This document shows positions 8,858 to 18,680 of a stretch of DNA of 60,820 bases, one piece after another. The translations under genes were made by a program, and so were the position numbers. The notes beneath the pieces are model-generated. The model was not told where the DNA came from, did no database searches, and worked only from the letters and a program-made list of their open reading frames with translations. This DNA comes from an uncultured Gammaproteobacteria bacterium (GTDB lineage Bacteria; Pseudomonadota; Gammaproteobacteria; Pseudomonadales; Azotimanducaceae): contig CAJWYI010000002.1 in NCBI GenBank assembly GCA_913049815.1, forward strand, positions 1 through 60,820. Reading direction: 5' to 3'. How positions within the stretch are numbered: position 1 is the stretch's first letter; each line of letters starts with the position of its first letter.

Positions 8858-9768
8858 CGCGCATCTGGGCGTTGATCCTCGCCGCAGTATCGCTCTCATC
8901 GCTTCCTGTCGCTGCTGAGCATCGGGATGTTCGTATCGTTGCGAGTTTCTCGATACTGGGTGACATGGTGAAACAAGTCGTCGGTGATCTTGCGACAGTC
9001 AGCACCATCGTCGGGCCCGACGCCGACGCGCACGTCTATCAACCCTCGGTCGCTGACGCTCGCGACGTGGTCGCTGCAGATGTAGTTTTTGTTAACGGTT
9101 TGGGCTTCGAGACGTGGGCGGGATCACTAATCTCGCAATCGGGTACTGAGGCAGTGGTCCAGGTGGTCACAGCGGGCATTACGCCAATCGAAGTCGATGG
9201 CTCCGTCGACCCACACGCCTGGAACTCGTTGGCGAATGGAACCATCTACGTTCAAAACATCGCATCCACCATGGCGAAGGCCATACCTGAACACCGCGAT
9301 ACGATCACTGCCAATGCGAACGCCTATATCGCCGAACTTGAGACACTACATGCACGGACACGCAAGCGAGTAGCTGCATTAACGCCCGATCGCCGCACTG
9401 TCGTCACGGCCCACGATGCATTCGGGTATCTGGCCGATGCCTATGGACTGACCTTCCTTGCACCTCAGGGAATCGACACCGAATCGGAACCTTCTGCTCA
9501 GGAACTGGCGACACTCATCGATCAGTTGAAGACCGAAGCGCCTGCCGCTCTGTTCGTCGAGAACATCGCCAGCCCCGAACTGGTCCAGCAAATCTCACAC
9601 GAGACGGGTTTAGCAATCGGTGGACAGCTATTTTCCGAAGCGCTCTCTGAACTTGGGGGTCCTGCGACCAGCTACCTTGCGATGTTCAGACACAATCTGG
9701 GTACGTTGCTAGATGCGTTAGAACAGCCGTCATGCGCAAACCCGAACACGCGGAATGACCCATGCTGA
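8854..9768 (+). CDS. znuA: Zinc ABC transporter substrate-binding protein
   Basis: 304 aa periplasmic cluster A-I binding protein. A signal peptide is clear (positive start, hydrophobic core, VAAE cleavage region near residue 22). Candidate metal ligands are the His of DAHVYQPS, of DPHAWN and of AHDAFGYL; three histidines favour zinc over manganese. The His/Asp-rich loop found in many ZnuA proteins is absent, as in AztC- or AdcA-like or short ZnuA forms, and the fourth-ligand region reads SEALS, not SDALS. ATG at 8854 follows GGGAGA; the longer open frame upstream is inside znuB. Confidence 0.9.
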   Translation: MTRIWALILAAVSLSSLPVAAEHRDVRIVASFSILGDMVKQVVGDLATVSTIVGPDADAHVYQPSVADARDVVAADVVFVNGLGFETWAGSLISQSGTEAVVQVVTAGITPIEVDGSVDPHAWNSLANGTIYVQNIASTMAKAIPEHRDTITANANAYIAELETLHARTRKRVAALTPDRRTVVTAHDAFGYLADAYGLTFLAPQGIDTESEPSAQELATLIDQLKTEAPAALFVENIASPELVQQISHETGLAIGGQLFSEALSELGGPATSYLAMFRHNLGTLLDALEQPSCANPNTRNDPC

Positions 9769-10070
9769 TCGGTCAGAGCGGGAGAAAACCTAACCTCGAT
9801 AAAATCCGCCACATCAAACAGGTGTTGCGAGATGCACTTGATTTGCCAGAGGACGCCACCATCACCCTGACGGAGTTGGCATGTATGGAAGAAGACTGCC
9901 CGCCGGTTGAAACGGTATTTGGTTTACTTCGATCTGACGCACCCCAACTTCAGCACAAGGTTCACAAGACGACGGAAGAAGTAGATGCAGATGATCTGTT
10001 GGAAATCTGCAAAGCTTGGGGCCTCGGCCTTCACGCAGACGCCTTTGAATCCTTTGTTAACGACCACTAG
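9762..10070 (+). CDS. Small conserved-looking protein with CMEEDCPP motif
   Basis: 102 aa soluble, acidic protein overlapping the end of znuA by 7 bases, with the second COG0523 gene 27 bases downstream, so almost certainly co-transcribed. The middle of the protein contains ELACMEEDCPPVETV (about residues 37-51), where two cysteines six positions apart plus acidic residues could bind a metal. The rest is predicted alpha-helical. I do not recognise a named family. Position between a zinc-binding protein and a zinc GTPase suggests a role in zinc handling, perhaps as partner or client of the GTPase, but this is inference. Confidence 0.75.
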   Translation: MLIGQSGRKPNLDKIRHIKQVLRDALDLPEDATITLTELACMEEDCPPVETVFGLLRSDAPQLQHKVHKTTEEVDADDLLEICKAWGLGLHADAFESFVNDH

Positions 10071-10097
10071 CTTTCATATCGACCCCAGGAGATTCAC

Positions 10098-11444
10098 ATG
10101 AACACGCCTCAAAAAGTGCCGGTCACCATCCTTACCGGCTTTCTTGGCTCAGGCAAAACGACCTTGCTCAATCGCATCCTGAGTGAAGAGCACGGCAAAC
10201 GGATTGCGGTCATCGAGAACGAGTACGGCGAGGTCGGTATCGATCAGGCGCTCGTCATTGATGCGGACGAGGAGATCTTCGAGATGTCTAACGGCTGCAT
10301 CTGTTGCACCGTACGCGGCGACCTGATCCGCGTACTCACCAACCTGATGAAGCGGCGAGACAAGTTTGACTATGTATTGGTCGAGACAACCGGACTTGCC
10401 GATCCCGGACCAGTTGCACAAACGTTCTTCATGGACGATGAGATCCGCGAGGAGTTCGCATTGGATGGCATCGTCACGCTGGTCGATGCTGCTCACATCG
10501 ACCAGCAACTAGGTCGCAGTGATGAGAGCACCGAACAAGTTGCCTTCGCGGATGTATTGGTCCTCAACAAAACCGATCTTGTCAGTGACGAAACGATCGA
10601 TGATATTGAAGTGCGACTCAAGGACATGAACAGAATGGCTCGGGTGGTGCGTAGTAAGCAGGCCGATGTATCTGTGGATACCGTCCTCAATCTCGATGCG
10701 TTCAATCTGGATGACGCACTGGAACGTAAGCCCACATTTCTCGAACCGGAGTACCCATTCGAGTGGACCGGCGTATATTCGCTAAAGGCGGGTCGCTATG
10801 AACTCGGTCTCGCAGAGGGTCCGGACCCCGAGATGTCACTAGTTGTTGCGGGTGATCAGGCTTCCGATGATGCCGCCCTACGTGAAGGGGCAGAATGGTG
10901 TGTCCGACGCTATGCCGAGCCACCGCAACACCTCCAGCCCAATGATGATATTCCCCTCTGGGACCATGTGAATCTGCATCTAGAAGCCTCAGGCCGGAAG
11001 TCGTTCTTCCTGGTTGTGGAAGAGGATCAGGATGTGGGTCTCTATACCCAACATACAGCCGAAGAATTCGACATCGAATTGAAAACCGAAGATGGCACCG
11101 TCATCTCCCCGAATGCGGAGCGTACGTGGGTGGCACAACACGAACACGACGACGAAGTAGGTTCGATAGCAATTGAAACCGACGGTGATGTGGATGCCGA
11201 TAAGCTCAACGACTGGATTGGCGAACTGCTCCGAGAGCGTGGCGTGGATATTTTCCGAATGAAGGGCTTTATCAGCATTGCAGATGAGCCAAGACGTTTT
11301 GTCTTCCAGGGTGTTCACATGCTCTTCGATAGCCAGCCTGATCGACCCTGGGGAAACACTCCCAGACGCAACCAACTCGTCTTCATCGGTCGCAACCTAG
11401 ATGAAACGAGCATGCGGGAAGGTTTTGAGGCATGTCTGATTTAA
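10098..11444 (+). CDS. COG0523 GTPase with a large inserted domain
   Basis: 448 aa, longer than the usual 320-400 aa of the family. The GTPase domain has GFLGSGKTT (residues 14-22), ENEYGEVGID, the CxCC metal motif at C67/C69/C70 (GCICC), ETTGLADPGP and NKTDL. The CobW_C domain starts near residue 353 and runs to the end (FRMKGFISI, FQGVHMLFD). Between them, about residues 215-350 form an extra, acidic, beta-rich segment rather than the short His-rich linker of the first COG0523 protein in this window. This is probably a zinc-responsive metallochaperone with a client-recognition module. ATG 10098 follows AGGAG. Its 3' end overlaps the WD40 gene by 13 bases. Confidence 0.9.
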   Translation: MNTPQKVPVTILTGFLGSGKTTLLNRILSEEHGKRIAVIENEYGEVGIDQALVIDADEEIFEMSNGCICCTVRGDLIRVLTNLMKRRDKFDYVLVETTGLADPGPVAQTFFMDDEIREEFALDGIVTLVDAAHIDQQLGRSDESTEQVAFADVLVLNKTDLVSDETIDDIEVRLKDMNRMARVVRSKQADVSVDTVLNLDAFNLDDALERKPTFLEPEYPFEWTGVYSLKAGRYELGLAEGPDPEMSLVVAGDQASDDAALREGAEWCVRRYAEPPQHLQPNDDIPLWDHVNLHLEASGRKSFFLVVEEDQDVGLYTQHTAEEFDIELKTEDGTVISPNAERTWVAQHEHDDEVGSIAIETDGDVDADKLNDWIGELLRERGVDIFRMKGFISIADEPRRFVFQGVHMLFDSQPDRPWGNTPRRNQLVFIGRNLDETSMREGFEACLI

Positions 11445-12469
11445 GTCCAGATCCAGAGGGGATCCTTAAGCGAGGCTGGTCAGCGGAAGTTGGCGACTAT
11501 GCAATCGCCGGTGGTTGGCTGCGTCGTGGCGCTGCCCTGGCTGTTGGGGATTCGGCGGGTGGTATTTACGTTTTCAAAGGCAAGTCTGGAGCGACTGCCT
11601 GGTGTCAAGAAGGGGCTCATGATGGTGGCCTGCTTGCCATGGCCGTCCGACCAAAAGGTGAACACTTCGCGACAGCAGGACAGGACGGTCGCGTACTGAT
11701 CTGGGACGTCGCCGATGCCAAAGTGACGAGGGCGATTGATGTTGGGAACGCATGGGTGGAGAAGCTTGCCTGGTCACCGGATGGGAAGTGGCTCGCAGTC
11801 GCTTGCGGCCGCCAGGTCCGCGCTTACAACCCAAAAGGTGAGGAAGTCTGGCACTCTGAAGATCACGCCAGCACGGTAAGCGCCGTCGCCTGGGCAAGCG
11901 CGGAGGAGTTGGCAACGGCCTGTTACGGACAAGTCACCTTCTATAGTGCGTCCAACGGTGAACCCGGCCAAACACTTGAATGGAAAGGTTCTTTGGTATC
12001 GATGGTGTTAAGTCCGGATGGCGACATTGTCGCTTGCGGCAGCCAAGACAACACTGTCCACTTCTGGCGTCGATCCACAGGCGAGGACTCCATGATGTCC
12101 GGCTATCCTGGTAAACCCTCCGCGCTGGCTTTTGATGGCAGCGGCACTTTACTCGCAACCGGCGGCGCGGAATCCGTCACAGTCTGGAGTTTCCACGAAG
12201 GCGGACCCGAAGGCACACGACCCGGGGTGCTAGAACTTCACGTCAAACCAGTCTCTACGCTTGCTTTCGAGCGGCGCGGCATGCACCTGGCGTCCGGTGG
12301 TCGAGACGGCGGCGTCGTGGTGTGGTCCATGAAGAAAGATGGCCAGGGCGGTGCCGTAGGTGCAGCCCTCGTGACAGGCGTGCTGTCGGAACTATATTGG
12401 CGACCTGACGGGCAGGCCCTAGCAGCGCTTGATGGGGACGCGGGCGTGACGGTTTGGCGGATCCAATGA
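11432..12469 (+). CDS. WD40-repeat beta-propeller protein
   Basis: 345 aa with about seven WD40-like blades; recognisable units include HFATAGQDGRVLIWDV, WSPDGKWLAVAC, IVACGSQDNTVHFW, LLATGGAESVTVWS and HLASGGRDGGVVVWS. There is no signal peptide or membrane segment, so it is probably cytoplasmic, which is uncommon for a bacterial WD40 protein of this size. It overlaps the COG0523 gene by 13 bases, so translation is coupled. Such propellers act as protein-interaction scaffolds; here it may dock clients for the GTPase, but no function can be assigned. Confidence 0.88.
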   Translation: MSDLSPDPEGILKRGWSAEVGDYAIAGGWLRRGAALAVGDSAGGIYVFKGKSGATAWCQEGAHDGGLLAMAVRPKGEHFATAGQDGRVLIWDVADAKVTRAIDVGNAWVEKLAWSPDGKWLAVACGRQVRAYNPKGEEVWHSEDHASTVSAVAWASAEELATACYGQVTFYSASNGEPGQTLEWKGSLVSMVLSPDGDIVACGSQDNTVHFWRRSTGEDSMMSGYPGKPSALAFDGSGTLLATGGAESVTVWSFHEGGPEGTRPGVLELHVKPVSTLAFERRGMHLASGGRDGGVVVWSMKKDGQGGAVGAALVTGVLSELYWRPDGQALAALDGDAGVTVWRIQ

Positions 12470-12490
12470 GCCATGAAGCAATGGCTCATT
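12465..12490. terminator. Bidirectional hairpin between converging WD40 and thrS genes
   Basis: Perfect 10-base stem AATGAGCCAT/ATGGCTCATT with a six-base loop (GAAGCA), placed exactly between two convergent genes; it includes the stop codon of the WD40 gene. No long T-run follows on either side, so termination strength is uncertain. Confidence 0.5.
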
Positions 12491-12497
12491 AGGCGCG

Positions 12498-14459
12498 CTA
12501 GCCCTCTGCAGCGGCCGCCATGGGGTTCGTTGCACCTTCTTGCGACATCTTCATAGCCTTTTGCTGCACGTGCGCAGCAAAGTCATCAATCGACATCGTA
12601 CCCAGGTCTTCGCCACTCTGCGTCCGCACTGCCACCTCGCCATTGGTCATTTCACGATCACCCACTACCAACATATACGGTATTGCCTGCAGCGTGTGCT
12701 CGCGAATCTTAAATCCGACCTTCTCATTCCGCAGGTCTGATATCACTCTGAGACCACTTCCTTTCAAGGTTTGCACCACGTCATGAGCGTAGTCCGCTTG
12801 CTTATCGGTAATGTTTAGTACGACTGCCTGCAGAGGTGACAGCCAGATTGGAAACTTGCCTTCATAATGCTCAACTAGAATACCGGTAAAGCGTTCCAAC
12901 GAACCAAAGAGTGCACGGTGCAACATCACTGGCCGTTTGTTGCGATCACCGCTCTCATCCACATAGGAAATATCAAACCGTTCCGGGAGGTTCATATCGA
13001 CTTGCAACGTTCCGCACTGCCATTCTCGACCGATCGCATCCCGCAAGACAAACTCCAGCTTCGGACCATAGAACGCACCTTCCCCAGGGAACAGGATGTA
13101 GTCCAGCCCCATGACTTCCAATGATCGACTGAGCGTACTCTCGAGCTTGTCCCAGATCTCATCACTACCGATGCGTTTTTCAGGCCGGGTGGATAACTTG
13201 ATCATCACGTCTTCAAAGCCAAAGTCCTTGTAGATGTCGAGCACCAGTGCAACCACGTCAATACACTCCTGCTCCATCTGCTCCTCGGTACAGTAGATGT
13301 GCGCATCGTCCTGCGTGAAATGACGCACCCGCATCAAGCCGTGCAATGCACCAGATGGCTCGTAGCGATGAACCTTGCCGAACTCGGCCATCCGCAATGG
13401 CAGATCGCGATAGCTCTTCAGTCCTTGTGCAAACATCATCACAGAGCCGGGACAGCTCATTGGCTTGAGTGCAAACACGCGCTCATCCTCCGTCTGCGTA
13501 GAAAACATGTGCTCGCGGTAGTTGTACCAGTGACCAGAGGTTTCCCACAAACCTCGATCCATCACATCCGGCGTATTCACCTCCTCATAACCTGCCGCTT
13601 CCTGACGCTTACGCATATAGTCGATCAGTTGCAGGAACAGAGTCCATCCCTTCGGGTGCCAGAACACTGAACCCGGCGCTTCATCACTGAAATGATACAG
13701 ATCCAGCTTGCGCCCGAGTTTGCGGTGATCTCGTTTTTCGGCTTCTTCCAATTGGAAGAGATGCGCCTTCAGCTCTTTTTTGTCTCGCCAGGCAGTACCG
13801 TAAATGCGCGTCAGCATCTCGTTGTCTGAGTTGCCTCGCCAGTACGCACCAGCCAGCTTCATCAGTTTGAAGGCCTTCGGCAGTTTTCCGGTGCTAGGGA
13901 GATGCGGACCACGGCACACGTCGAACCATTCACCCTGACGATAAACAGAGACTTCCTCACCCTCTGGAATGATGTCCTCGATGATCTCAACTTTGTATTT
14001 CTCACCAAGTTCACCAAAGGTCGCTTTCGCCTGATCCCGATTCCAGACTTCTCGTTCAATCGGGAGGTCACGTCCTACAATTTCACGCATTCTATCTTCA
14101 ATCTTTGCGAGATCCTCGGGGGAGAACGGTTCTTCCCGCGCAAAGTCGTAATAGAAACCGTCTTCGATCGCAGGACCGATGGTGACCTGCGTACCCGGGA
14201 ACAATTCCTGAACCGCTTGCGCCATCACATGCGCCGCGTCATGGCGAATGAGCTCCAACGCTTCATCACTTTTGTTGGTGATGATCGCTAGCTCAACGTC
14301 TTCCTGAATCAGGAACGAGGTATCCACCATTTCGCCGTCGACCTTACCGGCGAGCGCCGCTTTCGCGAGGCCTGTACCGATGTCAGCAGCAACGTCCAAG
14401 ACAGTCACTGGATTATCGAACGAACGTGAAGAACCGTCAGGCAGGGTAATTTGAGGCAT
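12498..14459 (-). CDS. thrS: Threonyl-tRNA synthetase (possible zinc-regulon copy)
   Basis: 653 aa class II synthetase with the usual order: TGS domain ([12 protein letters not shown]), editing/second additional domain ([16 protein letters not shown]), catalytic core and anticodon-binding domain. Zinc ligands are placed at the Cys of MSCPGS (~335), the His of DDAHIYC and the His of VMLHRA. The first motif is normally MNCPGH; here N and H are both Ser. ATG 14459 is preferred to an upstream frame extension because AGGAG precedes it. infC, rpmI and rplT, which usually follow thrS, are absent, so this may be a second ThrRS like those in zinc-limitation clusters. No clear Zur box was seen in its 227-base upstream region. 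Confidence 0.93.
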   Translation of the reverse strand: MPQITLPDGSSRSFDNPVTVLDVAADIGTGLAKAALAGKVDGEMVDTSFLIQEDVELAIITNKSDEALELIRHDAAHVMAQAVQELFPGTQVTIGPAIEDGFYYDFAREEPFSPEDLAKIEDRMREIVGRDLPIEREVWNRDQAKATFGELGEKYKVEIIEDIIPEGEEVSVYRQGEWFDVCRGPHLPSTGKLPKAFKLMKLAGAYWRGNSDNEMLTRIYGTAWRDKKELKAHLFQLEEAEKRDHRKLGRKLDLYHFSDEAPGSVFWHPKGWTLFLQLIDYMRKRQEAAGYEEVNTPDVMDRGLWETSGHWYNYREHMFSTQTEDERVFALKPMSCPGSVMMFAQGLKSYRDLPLRMAEFGKVHRYEPSGALHGLMRVRHFTQDDAHIYCTEEQMEQECIDVVALVLDIYKDFGFEDVMIKLSTRPEKRIGSDEIWDKLESTLSRSLEVMGLDYILFPGEGAFYGPKLEFVLRDAIGREWQCGTLQVDMNLPERFDISYVDESGDRNKRPVMLHRALFGSLERFTGILVEHYEGKFPIWLSPLQAVVLNITDKQADYAHDVVQTLKGSGLRVISDLRNEKVGFKIREHTLQAIPYMLVVGDREMTNGEVAVRTQSGEDLGTMSIDDFAAHVQQKAMKMSQEGATNPMAAAAEG

Positions 14460-14686
14460 GTCTATGCTCCTGTCAGTGGCCGCCCTTACCAAAGGCCGCG
14501 TGTATGTCGAGTACTAAGATTTACTCGCGAGCGATAAAGTATATGTCTCTGAACTCAAATTTAAAGAGCAAGTTTCTCAACCCGAAGGTGGCGACTCACT
14601 CTGAGCCCGATTGTCGACGATTTCACCACATTCTTTACGGGATGCTCACTCTTCTTGAGGTAGGATCGTAACTCTTTGATCTATGG

Positions 14687-15709
14687 ATGATGACAATGCG
14701 TCGGTTAGCCTGTCTGTCACTATTGGTTTCGCTCCTCGTTGCATTACACGCACAGGGAGAGTCGCTTACCATCATGACTTTCAACGTTGAGAACCTGTTC
14801 GATACAACACACGACCAGGGGAAAAACGACGAGACATACTTGCCCAAACGCCAAAAGCAGTCGAAACAACATATCAACAAATGCAACAAGATTAACGTCA
14901 ACCGATGGCGCGATCAGTGCCTGTACTGGGACTGGAGCGAAGCCGTTGTCGAACAGAAACTGACCGTCATCGGTGATGCGATCAAACAGGTGGGTGACGG
15001 CGAAGGACCAGACATTATCGCCTTTCAGGAAGTGGAGAACGAACGCATCCTTGAACGGCTCCGGACCGAACAGTTAAAGGGACTGGGCTATCAACCGTCA
15101 GTACTGCTCGAAGGCAGCGATATTCGCGGAATCGATGTCGCGTTCCTGTCGAAGTTTCCGGTAACGGCCCCCAAACTTCACGAGATCACATTTCCCGCTT
15201 CTCAGCGTGCACGTGTGGGCGACACCCGGCCCATCCTAGAGGCCACCTTTCAGCTACCGGACGGCAGTCTACTAACTGGTTTTGCTGTGCACTTCCCTGC
15301 GCCGTTTCATCCCACAGAAATGCGTGAAAGTGCATACACGACGCTCAACAAATTGTTAAGGCGATTGCCAAACGAACGCGCCGTCTTTGCCGCAGGCGAC
15401 TTTAACACGACGCGTGAAGAAGATCGGGACAAGCGCATGCTGAATCGTTGGGTCCGGATCGATTGGCAGGTTGCACACGATCTGTGCGAGGGATGCCCGG
15501 GCACCAGTTACTACCCACCCCGGGACGACTGGTCCTTTCTGGATATGGTGATTTGGCGTGAGGCCGCGGGTTGGACCATGACGAGCAGCTATCTCGCCAA
15601 CAAGACAGCTGCCCAGATCACATCGGCAGGCACACCGAAGCGGTTCGAACTACCCGAAGCCACGGGGCTCTCCGATCACTGGCCCCTAGTGATGGTGATC
15701 GAAAAGTAG
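14687..15709 (+). CDS. Exported endonuclease/exonuclease/phosphatase-family protein
   Basis: 340 aa with an N-terminal signal peptide (residues 1-24, ending LHAQGE), so probably periplasmic or secreted. The EEP fold is indicated by TFNVENLFD, a catalytic Glu in AFQEVEN, DVAFLSKFP, the Asp/Asn of AAGDFNTTRE, and the terminal SDHWP His. The family cleaves phosphodiester bonds in nucleic acids, lipids or inositol phosphates, and substrate cannot be told from these motifs. ATG 14687 is followed immediately by a second ATG. Divergent from thrS. Confidence 0.85.
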   Translation: MMTMRRLACLSLLVSLLVALHAQGESLTIMTFNVENLFDTTHDQGKNDETYLPKRQKQSKQHINKCNKINVNRWRDQCLYWDWSEAVVEQKLTVIGDAIKQVGDGEGPDIIAFQEVENERILERLRTEQLKGLGYQPSVLLEGSDIRGIDVAFLSKFPVTAPKLHEITFPASQRARVGDTRPILEATFQLPDGSLLTGFAVHFPAPFHPTEMRESAYTTLNKLLRRLPNERAVFAAGDFNTTREEDRDKRMLNRWVRIDWQVAHDLCEGCPGTSYYPPRDDWSFLDMVIWREAAGWTMTSSYLANKTAAQITSAGTPKRFELPEATGLSDHWPLVMVIEK

Positions 15710-15718
15710 GTAGCCTGG

Positions 15719-16864
15719 TTACCAGGCAGCTCGGTACATCTTTTCGATGGAATCCGCATCGACCCGCTTAGGGTTCGAATAGTTGACGGGATCTGCAACC
15801 GCGTCCTCTATGAGGGTCGCAAGCAGGTCATCTTCTCCTCCCAGATCTGAGATGGAGTTATCAATCCCAATGTCGCTGCGAAGAGCAAGTGCGGCATCAA
15901 TCGCTCCCGTTCCCGTGGCAGGACCGGACGGTGCGAGCACGCGTGCAACCTGTTCGTACTTCTCTTCGCGCTCTGACATATTGAACTCCATCACATGGGG
16001 GAGCATGGTCGCGAGCGTTTGACCATGGGCCGCATTGAGCCGCGCTGAAATAGCATGACCAGTCCCGTGGACCGCGCCAAGACCTGCCACATTAAATGCA
16101 ATAGCTGCCATGGCAGAACCCAGCAACATCTGCGAACGAGCTTCAATATCCTCTCCATCGTTCACCGCATTCCGAAGGTGGGTTGCAACTTTACCGATAG
16201 CTTCGAGCGCAATCGCATCCGAATAGGCGCTTTGCCTGATGGAGACAAACGCCTCAATCGCGTGGGTCAGGACGTCATAGCCACAGGTCGCAGTGGGATA
16301 CTTTGGTAGCCCAACAGTTAGATCAGGATCCAGAACTGCAAACGACGGGGTGATGCTCGGATGCACCACGTAGGTCTTGCGGCCGAGTCGCGTATTCGTA
16401 ATGACGCAGGCATTGTTGGTTTCCGATCCCGTTCCTGCAGTGGTAGGTACCGCAATCACCGGCGCCTGTGCAGGTGTCGGAGAGGACGCCTGCATTTCCT
16501 CAACGGTGTCGTTGTTGTTGGCGGCAAACAGCGCAATAGATTTGCCACAGTCCATGGATGATCCACCACCGATCGGCACAACGCAGGCATCACCCAACGT
16601 ACGGAGCTTCTCAGCACCGGCTTTCACATTCTTGTCCGTTGGATTCGGTTCAACACCATCGAACACTTCGACACTCAGATTGGCCGCCCTCAGGGCATCA
16701 AGTACCGGCGTCAATACACCACTCTCTGCGAGATTCTTATCGGTCACAATGAGGGCCGCGCTCTTTCCTAAAGCCTGAATCTGATTGCTCAACTGTTGGC
16801 TGGCACCTCTGTTGAACACGATGGTCGGCAGCGGTGGTACGACAAAACTCTGGTCGGCTAACAT
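15719..16864 (-). CDS. Iron-containing (type III) alcohol dehydrogenase
   Basis: 381 aa NAD(P)-dependent oxidoreductase. The nucleotide-binding GGGSSMDCGK is near residue 98, followed by PTTAGTGSE. The metal ligands are the Asp and His of GYDVLTHAIEAF, the His of VHGTGHAI and the His of NAAHGQTLA. Substrate is probably a short-chain or hydroxy-acid alcohol. ATG 16864 follows AAGGAG. Its stop lies in a small perfect hairpin (GCCTGG/CCAGGC around 15713-15727) facing the convergent EEP gene. Confidence 0.9.
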   Translation of the reverse strand: MLADQSFVVPPLPTIVFNRGASQQLSNQIQALGKSAALIVTDKNLAESGVLTPVLDALRAANLSVEVFDGVEPNPTDKNVKAGAEKLRTLGDACVVPIGGGSSMDCGKSIALFAANNNDTVEEMQASSPTPAQAPVIAVPTTAGTGSETNNACVITNTRLGRKTYVVHPSITPSFAVLDPDLTVGLPKYPTATCGYDVLTHAIEAFVSIRQSAYSDAIALEAIGKVATHLRNAVNDGEDIEARSQMLLGSAMAAIAFNVAGLGAVHGTGHAISARLNAAHGQTLATMLPHVMEFNMSEREEKYEQVARVLAPSGPATGTGAIDAALALRSDIGIDNSISDLGGEDDLLATLIEDAVADPVNYSNPKRVDADSIEKMYRAAW

Positions 16865-16937
16865 TTCGACTCCTTCGGATGAGTATTGAATTCGAAAAAC
16901 AACACAACTTTACCATGTTGCGAGGAGTTAGAACGAC

Positions 16938-17414
16938 TTACTCTGGCTCGTAGCATAACGAAGAATGGTGCAACACAATACGCAAGGTTCCCGCATCGTC
17001 GCGCTGATAACCCCAGCTCTTGTCGACAGTCAGTAAAGCTCCCTCCTTGTCTGTGAATGTGACCCACCCCATCCACATGGCCACATCACCATCAATAAAG
17101 CTGGCCGCCGTCGTGCACACGACCTTTCGCCAACCCTTGATACCGAACCCACCGTCCAGTGGATAGTCATCGCTATGGCCAACGAAGTACGCGAGCGCGC
17201 CCTCTCGTGTTGTGCGGAAGGTCTGCTCACCGCTTGCCAAGGTGGGCTTGAACAGCACAGGTCCGAGGTTGTAGCCATATGCTGCATCAAGCGCTTCACT
17301 CGCGACGGATCTCGCCGCTTCGATACCATTTAGCTCAAAGGCCGACGAAATCGCAATCAAAGCATCACCCCATGCTTTTCGTGCCGCGACCAGATCAGAT
17401 TCCGTGATGGTCAT
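16938..17414 (-). CDS. NTF2-like/SnoaL-type protein
   Basis: 158 aa single-domain protein with the alpha+beta cone pattern of NTF2-like proteins: N-terminal helices, then strands ending in TLRIVLHHSS, the typical last strand in this group. No signal peptide. GGGAG precedes ATG 17414. The first 20 bases of the gene overlap the end of the PhyH dioxygenase gene, so the two are coupled. It could be a small enzyme or an accessory protein to the dioxygenase; function is unassigned. Confidence 0.75.
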   Translation of the reverse strand: MTITESDLVAARKAWGDALIAISSAFELNGIEAARSVASEALDAAYGYNLGPVLFKPTLASGEQTFRTTREGALAYFVGHSDDYPLDGGFGIKGWRKVVCTTAASFIDGDVAMWMGWVTFTDKEGALLTVDKSWGYQRDDAGTLRIVLHHSSLCYEPE

Positions 17415-18525
17415 GCCATCTCCCTACCTGCATTTCCCTCACAACGTCTGTCATCCCTTCCCATTCATCCCACATGTTGCACATCGCGTCCTTCGACTTC
17501 TCCCAGGGATTGTTGCCGTCCTCAAATTCCAGCCACTCCCCCATCTGACCACGATCCGGATGATCGGAAACACCATTCACCATGACATTCGGTTGTCGTG
17601 CCTTGTTCCGAATACGGAAGATGATTGTCTTACGTGATTCGGTACCGTGTTCATTACGCGTCCCAGAGTGGGGGATTTGATAAACGGTGATGCAAGCATC
17701 GCCCGGTTCCATCAGGATCTGCGTCGGACGTGGCCACTTACGGCCGTCGGGCGTGGATTCAGAATCCTCATCGATGAACTGTTCGCGGACTTCTTCCGGC
17801 AGGTAGACGAGACCACATCGATTCTCCGTCTTGTGATCGAGCCTTGGCCATCCCGGGCCCTCGACGCCAACGCAACCGTTCGTTTCCCGCTGCCATCGGA
17901 AAAACTTTTCAACCGCGTGGTGGGCTCCCGGAAGGAGTGCTGTCTGACCACAACCTTCACGCATTTGATCATTCAGACAGACAAAGACGAATGCGGTAAA
18001 ACTCCCCAGGCCTAGCGTCATCTCTGGGTCTTCAAACATCGGTACCATGTTGTGGCCCATTACATCGGGACTGCGTCCCAGGTCTCCTTTTGGACCCGTC
18101 GCAATATATCGATCATAGATCTCCTGATCGCTCCCTTCCTGAACATCCTGGGGCACCATGATGGTCATGCTTCCATCAACGTGAGACTCAGCACCGTAGT
18201 AGGGCATGTGCTTGTCGCGATAGCCGACGTTGTTGAAGTAATCGCCCGGTGGACTGACCTTGCGTACACCAACCTGGCTGGCGACTGGGGGATCAAAATA
18301 GCCCATGGCTTCGTGGAGCACAGGCGTTATGTCCGACTTGCTGACGAGGTTCGTCATTTCGGGGGTGCCGCCCAGATTTTCGCCCTTCTTGGCGGATTTG
18401 ATTCGGTCCAGCGCCGAATGTACCAGGTCGGGTGAAACCGCTTGCTTCAGAATGACGTAGCCATCCCGATAGAGCGTGCGTTTTTCTTCAAGCGTCAGGG
18501 TTCGGCCTTGTAAACGTTCGTTCAC
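17395..18525 (-). CDS. Phytanoyl-CoA dioxygenase family protein (PhyH 1)
   Basis: 376 aa Fe(II)/2-oxoglutarate oxygenase. The iron-binding HxD is HVD near residue 115 (ESHVDGSM); the distal His lies in QIPHSGTRNEHG, followed by an Arg-rich strand (RKTIIFRI) suited to binding 2-oxoglutarate. It is longer than most PhyH enzymes, with a C-terminal extension of about 60 residues. The start is GTG at 18525. It overlaps the NTF2-like gene and diverges from a second, unrelated-looking PhyH gene, 155 bases away. Substrate unknown. Confidence 0.85.
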   Translation of the reverse strand: MNERLQGRTLTLEEKRTLYRDGYVILKQAVSPDLVHSALDRIKSAKKGENLGGTPEMTNLVSKSDITPVLHEAMGYFDPPVASQVGVRKVSPPGDYFNNVGYRDKHMPYYGAESHVDGSMTIMVPQDVQEGSDQEIYDRYIATGPKGDLGRSPDVMGHNMVPMFEDPEMTLGLGSFTAFVFVCLNDQMREGCGQTALLPGAHHAVEKFFRWQRETNGCVGVEGPGWPRLDHKTENRCGLVYLPEEVREQFIDEDSESTPDGRKWPRPTQILMEPGDACITVYQIPHSGTRNEHGTESRKTIIFRIRNKARQPNVMVNGVSDHPDRGQMGEWLEFEDGNNPWEKSKDAMCNMWDEWEGMTDVVREMQVGRWHDHHGI

Positions 18526-18680
18526 GATAGTGCTCGATCAGATAGGTGATCCGGACTCTACTGTGGCGGATCTAGTCTCGCAACCACCGGATATTGTCCC
18601 GATTTCAGAACATTCTTACGGTTGACAACGGGTCGTCTCAATCGCACATTGGAGCGCGTGGAAACAGGTGCGGAGCCGTT

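Noticed and set aside
14461-14686. Zur box upstream of thrS
   Set aside because: No palindrome of the TGTTA-N5-TAACA type found there, so Zur control of thrS is not claimed.
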